Of a DNA stretch of 42,766 nt, positions 1 through 11,235 are shown piece by piece. The notes below the pieces were generated by a model. It ran no database searches and was not told where the DNA came from. It worked only from the letters and a program-made list of their open reading frames with translations. The stretch's first letter is position 1. Each line of letters begins with the position of its first letter. This DNA comes from Parasitella parasitica (lineage: Eukaryota > Mucoromycota > Mucoromycetes > Mucorales > Mucoraceae). Where the stretch lies: contig MU619242.1 of NCBI GenBank assembly GCA_025201805.1, positions 135,757-178,522 of the forward strand, in the 5' to 3' direction. A program made the position numbers and the translations under genes.

Positions 1-6
1 ATGTAG

Positions 7-2955
7 GTAATAGCTGCTATCGCTGAGATCGAGCTGCCTTTAGGTCAATGGCCCGACTTGATTCGCATCCTGCTTGAAAATATTTCAACTGGCAATGACA
101 CTGTGAAGCAATCTACTTTGCAAGCTATTGGTTATGTTTGTGAAGCTACGGTAGTGTACTTTTTTTTGGTTTTTTTTTTAGTCGTTTGCATGAATTCAAA
201 GAAACTAATCCTTGAAAAAAGGATCCTGCTGTCCTTGCGACGCAATCTAACGATATTTTGACCGCAGTTGTCCAAGGCGCCCGCAAAGAAGAACCCAAGT
301 AAGTAGGGTTTGGATGCGCTATTTTAACCTATAAATCTAACACTGATTTATAGTCAAGAGGTGCGTCTCACAGCTATCAAGGCTTTGATCAATTCCCTTG
401 ATTTTATCAAGGAGAACTTTGAGCGCGAGGTAGGTTTGTTGCGGTTGAGAGGTGGACGTAAAAAGCTCTAAAACATTAGCGGAACAGGGCGAACGAAACT
501 TTATCATGCAAGTTGTTTGTGAAGCCACTCAAAGTGAATATACCGATGTCCAAGTCTCTGCTTTCGAATGTCTTGTTCGTATCATGCAAACCTACTACGA
601 CAAGATGCGTCTTTATATGGAAAAGGCCTTGTTTGGTGTGCGTATTTTTTTTTAATTGAAACGAGAATTTCAAGCTGAAACTAAACTTTGCGTTATTACT
701 AGCTGACTATTGCTGGTATGAACAACCAGGACGAGCGTGTTGCATTGCAAGCTATTGAGTTTTGGTCTACAGTCTGCGATGAGGAAATAGATTTGAAAGA
801 AGAGTTGATCGAGGTAAGCAGCCGATGAAAAAGCGAAAGAGAGCAATAGAAAAAAAAACCAACATGCTGGATAACAGGCCCATGAAGCTGGTGAGCAACC
901 CGAACGCGAAAGCTACCACTTTGCTGAATTGGCACTTGGCGACATTGTCCCTGTGCTTTTATGGACGCTTACAAAGCAAGAAGATGACTACGATGAGGAC
1001 GAATGGACCGTTGCAATGGCCTCTGCCACATGTCTTTCATTACTGGCGCAATGTACCGGCAACCTTATTATCCAGCCTGTTGTACCTTTTATCGAATCAA
1101 ATATTCAAAATGAGAACTGGAGAAACCGCGAAGCTGCTGTCATGGCATTCGGTTCCATTTTAGATGGCCCTGACCCAACTGTCTTGACACCCTTTGTTGA
1201 ACAGGTAAGAAAGAGAGAAGAGGAGAGGAGAGAGGAAGAGCACAAAATGAGGGAAGGACGTTATCAACTGAAACACGGTTATGTTTAATTTCAGGCATTA
1301 CCGGCTTTAATTCAAATGATGAAGGACCCTGTTGTCCACGTCAAAGATACTGTCGCTTGGACGCTTGGTCGTATTTGCGAACTGCTCACGGATTGCATTA
1401 AGCCTGAGATTCACTTGAACGATCTGATCTCTGCTCTTGTGTACGGACTTCAAGACAACCCTCGTATTGTGGGTAATTGCTGTTGGGTACGTATAGACAG
1501 TCTAGGTTTTGCAGACTCGATTCTAACCACATGCACAGTCTCTGATGAACTTGGCTGAGCAACTGCGTCAGGAAGATGGCGCTCCCACATCGCCTCTCTC
1601 TGTCTTCTTTGAAGGAATCATAACTGCTCTGTTACAATTCACTGAGGGAGGCAACAATGAAGCCAATTGCAGAACATCTGCCTACGAAGCAATGTCCACG
1701 CTTGCCGTGTGTTCAGCTAATGTAAGTACGTGTTTGAACTTTGTCTGCTGTAGGCTCATTTTTTCTTTTCATTTTGCTTTGCAAACAGGATTGCACCAGC
1801 ACTGTACAAGGGATTGTTTTGGCTGTATTGGATCGCTTAGAAAAGACCATGGTCATGGAGGGTCAAATCCTGGATGCAGATGACAGAGCTGGCCACTCTG
1901 AATTACAATCTAGTCTGCTGGGTGTATTGACCAACTGTATCCGCCGCCTCTCTCGAGACATCAGCGAGGTTGCCGACCGCATCATGACAGTCGTCCTTCA
2001 ACTTTTGAAGAAGCAATCCAAGCAAGCAACTACCACTGAGGATGTTTTTTTGGCTATTGGTGCCATGACCAGTGCTTTAGAGAGTGATTTCAATAGATAT
2101 GTTGCATCATTTATACCTATTCTTTGCGACGCATTGCAAAACCCTGCTGAATATCAACTGTGCTATATTGCTGTCGGCGTTATTGGCGATATCTGTCGTG
2201 CTCTTGGAAAGGATGCCACTCCTTACTGCAACGAGCTGATGCAACTATTGGTCACTAACCTCCAATCGCCTGTTCTCCATCGTACCGTCAAGCCTGCAAT
2301 TCTTTCATGCTTTGGAGACATTGCATTGGCTATTGGTGGTGCATTCAGTGCATATCTGGAGGTTGTCATGATGGTTTTACAGCAAGCCGGTGGCATGCGT
2401 GCTGAAGGAGAGAATTATGAATTGATTGACTATTTCAATTCTTTGTATGAGGGCTGTGTTGAAGCATACATTGGCATTGTCCAAGGCCTAAATGGAACTC
2501 CTCAAGGTAAGAAATGTGCTGAAATCGGCAGAGGTGTGTTTTTGCTTAATGTTTATACACTGTGTAGCTCCCATGTTATTACCCTTCTTGCCCAGTGTCT
2601 TTGAATTCATGCGTCTTGTCGCCAATGATCCCAACAGAACCGATGCTCTCGTAAGATCTGTTATTGGCCTATTAGGGTAATTTTTAGACTTGTGTTTGCT
2701 ACCTAGTAACATTGCTAACATGCTTCATCTTTCAGCGATCTGTCAGAGACTTTCGGAGCCCAGTTGAAGCAGCTTTTCATCACACAAGAATGGATTCCTA
2801 TTGTGCTGCGTGAGGCCAGAACAAGCCGCCATTACAGCCAAACAACCAAAGAAACAGCGCGTTGGGCCAAGGAGGTAAGTTTTCTCGGCGTGGGCCATGT
2901 TAAATGCTAGTTCCTGACCCTCTTGTCGTAGATGTTTAAACGTGCTTGTCAATAA
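7..2955 (+). CDS. KAP95: Importin subunit beta-1 (karyopherin beta), 5'-truncated by window edge
   Basis: Nuclear import receptor: it carries importin-alpha/cargo through the nuclear pore and releases it on Ran-GTP. The window holds the C-terminal part in 12 exons: 7-150, 222-298, 354-429, 488-637, 703-813, 878-1204, 1295-1486, 1539-1721, 1789-2506, 2568-2676, 2736-2874 and 2932-2955. Phases agree at all junctions, and the translation follows yeast Kap95 closely from the early HEAT repeats to the end (for example [38 protein letters not shown]). The acidic DEDEW stretch near 1000 matches the acidic loop of the family. The first base triplet used follows an AG at 5-6, so position 7 is an exon start and the true start codon lies upstream. 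The tail is short (MFKRACQ). Stop at 2953-2955. Identification is by family resemblance and is very secure. Confidence 0.96.
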
Positions 2956-2956
2956 A
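2951..2956 (+). terminator. AATAAA poly(A) signal overlapping the KAP95 stop codon
   Basis: The hexamer AATAAA covers the TAA stop codon (2953-2955). If used, the 3' UTR would be only about 15-30 nt. Another signal further downstream could be the real one. Confidence 0.4.
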
Positions 2957-3592
2957 GCATGCTACTCTTCTGTTTCTGCGACCTTTCCCCCCCCCCCCCC
3001 CCCCTCTTTTTTTTTTTTTTTTTTTTATTTACTGCTGCCCTGTTTATTACCTGCCTTTTTTTCTTGAAAAAGTTAAAGGATGCCAATTCTTTCTCTCTTT
3101 GTATTCATAACGCCTTCTTTTATTTACTATACAACAAAATTTTCTTTGGAAATCAGCTTTGAACAGCTGTTATCTTTCTCTTTTTTTTTTTTAAATACAC
3201 AATTTTCACCTCCCCTCAGACACCCTCTCCATTTCCCAAATACACTTCCCCAAAATCTACACTCTTAAATTTTCTTTTCGCCGTCTTTTCTTGGAGATGG
3301 AACAAAGAAGCTTAAAAAAAACAGAATAAATATCCCCCCCCTTACCCATACATTCAATCACTACATACACAACGTTTTTATTTTCTATGCAAACATATAC
3401 ACATTTTGAAGACTCGACAGTGTTTGTTGGACTAGTAACCAAAAGAGGATGTCTTTTGAGGCTTTCAATGTGTTTAAAAATAGAGCCCATGTGGCTGGTT
3501 TCAATTATCCAAAACTAGCGACTGATTCTCATCAGCCATTTTAGCCCTTCTTTCATTTATCACTTGTAAAACTAATTTAATACCACCACATC
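2956..3592. other. Intergenic region with pyrimidine tracts
   Basis: Between KAP95 and the kinase gene. It holds an 18-C run (2987-3004) followed by a 20-T run (3007-3026), then further C/T-rich stretches. No convincing gene. It probably contains the KAP95 3' UTR and the kinase promoter and leader. Confidence 0.6.
2987..3026 (+). repeat. Poly-C / poly-T homopolymer block
   Basis: Eighteen C residues, then TCT-type transition bases, then twenty T residues. The length is likely unstable or subject to sequencing error. It lies about 30 nt after the KAP95 stop. Confidence 0.85.
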
Positions 3593-5017
3593 ATGTCGTT
3601 CCTGAACTCAATCTTTGACGTGTTCTCGTCTTTTATGGGTTGCTGTATACCCAGCTCCAACCTAAGTATCAATGGGAGAGCTTACCGCATTGTAAAATTG
3701 CTAGGAGAAGGGTGAGCTGCTTGCCAAGAGTTGCAAAAGACGGCCAGCACTAACCAAAGACACCCCCCCCCTCCCTCTCTCTCTCTCTTTTTTTTTATAG
3801 TGGATTCTCCTTTGTCTACCTGGTTCAAGATGGATCCGGCAACCAGTTTGCCATGAAAAAGATTAGATGCACATTAGGCACCGAAGAAGCTGACCTGGCA
3901 CAGCGAGAAGTAGACATTTACCAGCTATTCTCTCACAAAAACATCATCAAAATGGTGGTAAGTGCCCCCCCCCCTTTTTTTTTTGCTTTTTTTCTTGGTC
4001 ATTGTAATGTATAGTAACTAGATGTATATATATATATATATTTTGTGTGTGTAGGATTCTAGTACTATTACCGAACCGGACGGTAGCAAAACCATCTATA
4101 TCTTTTTGCCGTATTACAAAGTAATTTTATTGCAGTATGCTTGGTACGATTGACATGATGATTAACGGCTCGTCTAACCTGCTTAGAGAGGAAATCTACA
4201 AGACGCCATCAACAAAAACAATATGAACAAAACTCACTTTCCGGAAACCGACATGCTATACATGTTCAGAGATATCTGTGTGGCGGTTGAAGAGCTGCAC
4301 ACGTTTAAGGGACAGGGTGGAGCAAAGGTTTTATACGCACCGAGTCAGGTTATATCGCCAGAGGACGAAAACAGGCAAGATGAGGCTTTACTGAGTCATC
4401 ACTCGCAAGACCAGCCTTCAGGGGGGCAATTGGAAACTGGTAAACGAGGCGAGATGGTGCCGTGGGCCCACAGAGACATCAAGCCTGGGTAAGTTTCGTA
4501 TACCATACCACAAGCAAAAAAAAAAAATATTCTTACCAACTTGGCTTTTTTTTTGAAATCTAGAAATGTCTTGATTTCTGATGATGGCGAAACACCTGTG
4601 CTTATGGACTTTGGATCGGCTTGTGCTGCAAGGATCCAGATCAATACCAGACAGGAAGCATTGCAGCAACAAGACCTTGCTGCCGAGCAGTGCACTATGC
4701 CCTACAGAGCTCCAGAGCTGTTTGATGTCAAAACAGGCACTACATTAAACGAAAAGGTAGATATATGGTCGTTGGGATGTACGCTGTTTGCCATGGCATA
4801 TGGCCAGTCGCCGTTTGAGGTCAACATGGATCAGGGCGGTTCTGTTGCATTAGCAGTGCTGAATAACCAGTATAAATTTCCCGACAAATCCACCTATTCC
4901 AAAGACGTTGATGAAACCATTCAGTGGATGCTGACAGCGGATCCGTCGAAAAGACCTACGATACAAAAAGTAATCGCTAAACTCGATGATTTATTGAAAA
5001 AGAATGCAGATAAATAA
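3593..5017 (+). CDS. ENV7: STK16/Env7-family serine/threonine kinase (NAK family)
   Basis: Membrane-anchored kinase; yeast Env7 acts at the vacuole and mammalian STK16 at the Golgi. Exons are 3593-3711, 3801-3957, 4055-4120, 4187-4488 and 4564-5017. Visible kinase elements are the glycine loop GEGGFSFVYLV (from residue 38), the AMKK lysine (residue 59), the catalytic loop HRDIKPGN, the DFGSA magnesium loop, the APE-type motif (RAPELF), and the family-typical C-lobe sequences GCTLFAMAYG, SPFE and SVALAVLNN. The N terminus carries adjacent cysteines (MGCC at residues 15-18), comparable to the palmitoylated cysteine cluster of yeast Env7. An insert of about 50 residues, rich in Q/S/G, precedes the catalytic loop, as is usual for fungal members. 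I chose the first ATG because it has A at -3; M15, followed by G-C-C, is a possible second start. It converges on the transporter gene, whose stop is 28 nt away. Confidence 0.93.
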
Positions 5018-5045
5018 AAAATAAAAATGAAAAAGTAGCGTGTGT

Positions 5046-8000
5046 CTATGATATTAATGCATTGATTCGATTTTGCTCGACGTCCATGTTCTGTGCAAAA
5101 CATCTCATCCATTGATCCTCAGGAACGAGCGATCCAAACAATTCTTTCATATGGCTTCCAAGCTGTATGACACAATGGCATATTTAGTTACATACGGCAT
5201 AATATAATGGATCAGTCCAAAAAACAAAACAAAAAAACATAGCTTTACCTGTTCTAGTTCGCGGATAATATTCTCCATTAATACCACGTAGGCGTAGTAT
5301 ACCATGTAACACTCGTCTTTCTTTTCCTCTGCCAATTCGTGTCCTTGGATGGATATTTCCATCACCAGCGGCAGCTGCTGTAGCTTCTGCATTAAGAGCT
5401 GCCTTGTGTTTTCCGCAGGCGGCAAGTAGGGCGGCAAAGGAGTTTTCAATTGTAGTGCTGACGCCAGCAGGTAAAAGTACAAAAAGACGTTTCCTGCCAT
5501 TTCCATAAACTCGCGGGAAGCAGGCATCAGAAAGTTTCTTCGCACATGCTCCGCCCACACGTCCTTTAGTATCACAATCCTCAGTGACAGCAGCTTTTCT
5601 AGGATGTTTTGGCAGCTAGCCAGCATGGCTGAATACGTTTTCGCGGGAAACGGGCCTTTTAAGCGCGGCTCATTGGGTGCATGTGCCAATAAGCCTTGCA
5701 GATCAAAGATGCTTACTTGGATTGAGAGTTCAATCCTTTGCAGCTCTGCTGCTCTACTCTTGTTTTTTCTAGACATGGCCAGCGTGTTGGACTCGGTTGC
5801 TGCTGCAGTTTCAGTAATGTCATCCTCCGAGTAAACCGATATAAGCTGCTTGTATAGCCATGATAATCTTAGCAGCAGATCAGACAACCCCTTTCTTACC
5901 TCCCGTCTTGCTTCATAGGGCCATACGTAGGCAGTGATGAATAGACCTAGGACAACGCCAACAGAGACAGCCAAACATCGCATCCACGTAAGCGCAAATA
6001 CATTGACGCCGTTGTCTAAGCGATGGTTAAACTTGTACAGCACAATCAGATTGTACGCAAGCAAGGTGAACAGGCCAAATCGTCCGTGTTTGTGATGGAG
6101 GATGAGCCAGAAACTCGGGATAGAGATAAGCCACGTACACAACCACAGCATGATGGTGTTGTCTTGAAAGATAGTGTAAATGATGGCTGCCAGCACACAG
6201 CCTAGGATGGTGGCAATCACACGCAGGACAGCGCCTAAATTTGTGCCTCCCACCGTGGGTGTCATTACTGCCATCACGGTGATGAGCGTCCATTCCAGCT
6301 TGAACTCGGTAAAGTAGGGCCGGGTTGCAGGAATAAACGCGAGGACCGAGATGAATTCGGCTGTCAGCATCGATTTCAGTGCAAACTTGACTCGATACGT
6401 TCTGAATTCGGAAAAGAAGCTCCATAGGTTTAACAGGATCTTTCTCGCCTTGGTTTTGGGTGCTGGTGTGTGCAAGGTATTGAACGTGTTGTGGTTGTTT
6501 GGCGTGAAAATGGTATCTTTTGTGTTGGTGGTATCTTCGCTTTCATCCTCTGTTGCTCTTTTGTCTGTATACACACATCCATAATTTAGCTTCTGTGGCT
6601 CCGAACGAGACTTGTATCAAACACTCACTACTTACCGTTTTTGTGTTTAAACAGGTACTTGATCCAGGGAAATATCCTGTTGGATTGGTCCGATTCCTCC
6701 ATGTCCTCAAATACGTACTGCACGCTTTCCACCAAAGTCATCAGCTCTTTGGCGAATTCCAGCAAGCAAAACACAAAAAAGTAGACGAGAAAGACATCGT
6801 CAGCTGCATTGCGTTTTTCTTTCAGAAAGAGCATATGCAGTTCGTCTGATTTGAGGCTTTTGCGCAGCTGTTTCTTGGTTTTTCGCTTGTAGAATCGCAG
6901 CAGAGCCTTGTGCTGTGATGCTTCAAATAGCTGGATGGCGTTCGCAAGATTCTGCCGCATGAGTCGAAACGATGGCGTCGCGCAAGTCGTTCTTTTCGTG
7001 AACCGCGCTTGCAAATGAACAATCGTCTGCTTACAAGTGTAGGCTAGTGATTTCATGGGCGACCGAACAGTGCGAATAAACTGCACCAAAGCGCCTTCTT
7101 TCTTGTCAGATTTCACTGTTGCTTTATCGCTTGGCATTGAAAAATAATCTGATGGTGCTGCTGCTGCTGCTGCTGCTGCTGCTGTAATTGCTGATGGCGA
7201 CGATTGGTCTTGCTTCTGTCTTTCTCTTTTCAGCTCGCACTCCATCTTCTTTCGCTGAGGGCCTGCTTTAAGGCTGAACGTTTCTTTTTTTGACGTTGCG
7301 GGATTACTATTAGAGCCCTCAACTGCGGCCGTTACCGCTGTGGTGCTACTACTGATAGATCCGTAGCCTGTAGCTTGACTGGTAGGTGTTGGCGCTATTG
7401 TCTGCTGCATAACTTCCACTTGGAGGCCACAGCTGCTTTTTAATCCGCCAATGTGCTGTGCAAGGCGCTCAAGGCTGCTCACAATGGTTTTATAGCCCTT
7501 GGCGTGGTATTGCATCTCCAAGTTGTAGAATTCAAGGCTGGCGTCTTTGAGGGCTGGTTTTAGCGCCGTAAAGCTGGCTCGATGCGTCTTTAATGCAGTT
7601 TCCAAGGTTTTGTTGGCTGTGAATTCTGGAAGATCTGCATCCAGCAAAAACGTTTTTGTCAGCAACTTGAGCAAAATGCGAGTCGAAGACAGACTCGAGT
7701 CTATATTCGTTCTATGTATTACGATGCATTATATACAGGTCAGCACAGCGCAGCTTATAGATACAGAGTGTGCATGTTTACCTCAGCTTCTTGGTTGCTG
7801 TCATTGGCCATATAAACACACAGATAGCAACCGAGATAATGGTGCCAAATGCGACAATGGCAAACGTGTCGGTGATAATGTCAAAGTCAAACTCTGCTTC
7901 ATTACCCGATCCCTGCCTGACAATAACAGTGAACAGTATGATAAAGGCTAATCCAGAGGCTATAGGTTGTACAGGTCAATCAGTGCACGGATCAATACAG

Positions 8001-9260
8001 TCTCTATATCCATCTGCATACCTGTCATGATACTTGGTGTGTTCAGCCTGGCCTTGAGATATGAAATGACAAATGTGCTTCCTGAAAGCCATACTCCCAG
8101 CGACACACAGTAAGCTGTCAGTGCCATATCATTATCGAGAAAGTAGTCAGTAGTGTACATACTAGCCAAACTCAGGGTTAATGCTGCCAGAGTGTACAGC
8201 CACCCATAACCAGCGGCTTCTATCATGCCGCCCACTGTTTTTGCAGGATTGAAAAACACAGTTACAGTGGCAGCCATATGACTAGCAATGTGAGTACCAC
8301 ATAATGCATTCAACTGTGGTACAAAGGTAAACAATGATCCAATCATATACGCAAAGCTGCACTTGAGCACCATCTTTTGTTTGTGAGATAGTGTCAAATA
8401 ACGATTTCGGAACTTTGACCAATGTTTGGTGTATCGCTTGAGATTGGTCGTAGTTCTGCGTCTCCTCTTTCTTGAAGTACTGTCATCGCTTCCATCATCA
8501 CCACTATCACCGTCATCATCATCATCAGATGAAGAGGATAGAGATAAGGGCATGCTGCTGGTTTTTGTGATACCACCAGCAGGATCGTTTGAAGTCGAAA
8601 AGTATCTATGTATATGTATAAACATTATGGTGCTATCCGTGTACTCGCCAATCATACATTATGTACATACCTATTTTCATCTCCTCCCCTTTTGGATACC
8701 CATTTGCTTAGTTTGGACAAGCAATCGGCAATGCCGCTATTGGTTTGATCATTACTGCCGTGATGAGAAGGGTGCAGTTTCACTGTAGACAGTGACACCG
8801 TTCGCTTTTGTCTGGTTCCATCATCTAAAATCACTTCGTAGTCGCTTTGATTGTCGAAATAGTCGGAAGAGGATAAAGTCCTAGATAAATAATGCGGCGA
8901 TGAAGGCGAGGTCGCTGCTTGCTGCCCGTATAAAGGATTGTCGGCGGTCTCTGTTGCTATGCTGTTTGCCAGCGATGCTGTAAAATAGGCAGAGGATCTA
9001 TATGAAGAAAAGGAGGTATCTTGTAGGTCATTGTTATTCTGCTGCCGCTGCTGCGGTTGAGTGTATAGAATAGGCGGTGGTTTGGTTGTTGCGATAAAAG
9101 CATTTAATGGCTTCGGTTCGCCTTTGTAGCTGTTGAATAGGTGCGAGATTCCAGATGGCGAGGGAGCTGCTTTCCTCGGGAGACTTTTGCGGAATGAAGA
9201 ATGACTCTCTTCCTCTTCAGAAGACTCTAACAAGTGAAGCATTTCACTGGCTTTAGACAT
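5046..9260 (-). CDS. Aromatic acid exporter / FUSC-type membrane transporter (Bre4-like)
   Basis: Predicted membrane protein of 1286 residues related to fungal ArAE/FUSC-like transporters (fusaric acid resistance superfamily; yeast Bre4 is a relative). Exons on the minus strand are 9260-8671, 8605-8022, 7959-7782, 7711-6636, 6564-5249 and 5162-5046; phases match at all five introns. Order of parts: a soluble Ser/Gln-rich N terminus with an acidic DDDDDGDSGDD stretch and a RKRRRR cluster; a first membrane block (about residues 275-450) ending FIWPMTATKKLR; a long soluble middle with a coiled-coil look and a poly-alanine run (GCT/GCA repeat near 7158-7184); a second membrane block (about 870-1040) with the family-typical PTVGGTNLGAVLRV and ending YVWPYEARREVRKG; and a cytoplasmic tail. 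The two blocks with the same W-P ending suggest internal duplication, as in the family. Substrate unknown. Confidence 0.88.
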
Positions 9261-11235
9261 TGTATTTTATTGTACATCAAAAAGAAAGAAAGAGAGAAAA
9301 GCAAAAAGAGGGAGGAAGAACAGAGAAAAAGACTCAATCTGGACGCTATTCTGATAACAAGCAAGAACGTAATGAGATTTTTTAAGGTACACATTATGTT
9401 CCTTGTGAGCAAATCTGAGCATAAATTAAGCCATTTGTATACAGAACCTAAGCTTAAAAATAGGCTAGTGTTGTATATACAGTATGCTATGGTATTTAAC
9501 TACACCTTTAGTTTATATGAGTACTATATATACAAACCGTGCAAGTCTTGTCTCTCAAAGAGACCATTGTTTTGATGCCCTTTTTTTTTGTCGGTACGCA
9601 CACTGTAGGTACACGCATAGTTCGCTTACTGTTACTACCTATAACGGGTTTCATGCCCTTCTATTTCTTTCGTCATTCAAGTAGAATAGTGATTTTGTGT
9701 TACATAGATTAATCACAGGGATCCGATTTAGGTCTAATTTCAGGTACAAATTTAGAGAAACATTTGATAGATAAAATACAAATAATTTATGCATTACATG
9801 TATAAGTCCAGGCATCTATACGTCTCTCGAGCTTCATTATTTAAGCATATTTATCTGCATATAGCAGAACCAGTTTTATGTTGATATAAAACAAACCCAA
9901 CATTCTGTAGAGGCCCTGATTCAATTAATGGAATATTAGGTTTTGGGAAAGAACATGGGAATAGTCTATTACAAATGGGATAACAATATACCCCTCATTG
10001 TGAGATTTAGATCTAAATTAGGAAAGCTTTTGGTTAGCCAGACATGTAATATGCATCTGCATGGCATCGTCAAACGAAAACACTTGTTCTTGTACCAAGC
10101 TTACTCAAAACCAGTGCATCATGCTACTGCTTAAAAGAAAGTTGCACATTGCCTTTATAGATCACACTTGTTTTCAGAATTCTCAGTAAGAAATACAACC
10201 AATGCTTTTATGTAAGAGTAAGCTTGTATGTTGGATAGACATCTAGTATTAAACTTTTGCTCTACGATGATGTGTAAACAGCTTCAAAATGCTTCGAACT
10301 GCTGCTGGTTATCGCTTGTGTTAGTGAGAATAGGCACCAACATGACCAGAAGTCGGTGTTCACATATTTCAATCATCATGCTTAGCCAGAAAAGAAAAAA
10401 AAAACGATGGAGAAATAGAAATGGATTGTAGCTTGACAAAACGTATATAAAGTTTGTTTGAACATCAAGTGATATATGGAGGCCCATCATTTGGTTGTTG
10501 ACTGATGCCAACTTCAAAAAAAAAAAATTGGGATAGAACGTGAATCTTAAATTGCGTACAAAATTTCGAAAGTTTTTAGGCTACATCTACCATTTCAGCC
10601 TGATGTGAGAATTTCCAATAATGTAATAGCATGGGCACACACTTTCAAGCTACAAATCAAGTGTTTATTGACACCAGTAGCTCTATTTTTGATGGAGAAA
10701 TTTCAGTTCCCAAGCTGATATTTTGGGGAATTGGGATTTTCAAGGATGAGGGCATCAGCCATGAAAAATCAATGGTCTCCCAAAACGATGCATTTTCAAA
10801 ACTTTGTTTGCCGTTTTCTTGCTCAAATATCTTGATTTTGGAGTGAAATAAGATTCGTTAGATGCAAATTTTACAGGAGTACAACATTGTTGATAAAACA
10901 CTCGCATCAATTATGATTTTTGTTCTCATATCAACAATAAATTGCGTATAAAGTAAAAGAAAAGAAAAAAAAAAGTAGTCAATCATATAGTTTTGATATC
11001 AAAAGACCCTATTTACGCCTATTTGTCTGGAAAATTTAATACATTCACTTGTCAAGATATCTGACAACTTGTACCAAGACTGTAAGTTGCTTCTGCGAGC
11101 AGCTATTCAAATCAAAACATATCGCTTATTCAAAAGACATCACGTGCTTGTAGTTATATTCTGTATATTAGTTGCACTAGTGCAGCTTGTGCGAAATTGA
11201 CCATAGTTTAGAAAATTTCTCTTTTTGTATTATTA
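9261..11235. other. Intergenic region, no gene recognised
   Basis: About 2 kb between the divergent transporter (minus) and F-box (plus) genes. Only short, unconvincing reading frames (up to about 110 codons, no family resemblance). It must hold both promoters. A TCACGTG site lies at 11140-11146. Confidence 0.7.
11140..11146 (+). promoter_or_regulatory. TCACGTG E-box-type site upstream of the MET30-like gene
   Basis: The heptamer TCACGTG sits 89 nt before the start codon at 11236. In yeast this is the Cbf1/Met28/Met4 site of sulfur genes, including MET30. Presence is seen directly; function here is inference. Confidence 0.45.

Noticed and set aside
5604..6205. Plus-strand frames opposite the transporter exons
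   Set aside because: Antisense shadows of the conserved minus-strand exon 5.
8394..8576. Alternative minus-strand frame with Met/Val repeats at the CATCAT repeat
   Set aside because: Shadow frame produced by the trinucleotide repeat encoding the acidic stretch of the transporter.
10631..10846. 71-codon frame in the 9261-11235 gap
   Set aside because: Composition is plausible but there is no homology, no introns and no promoter evidence.
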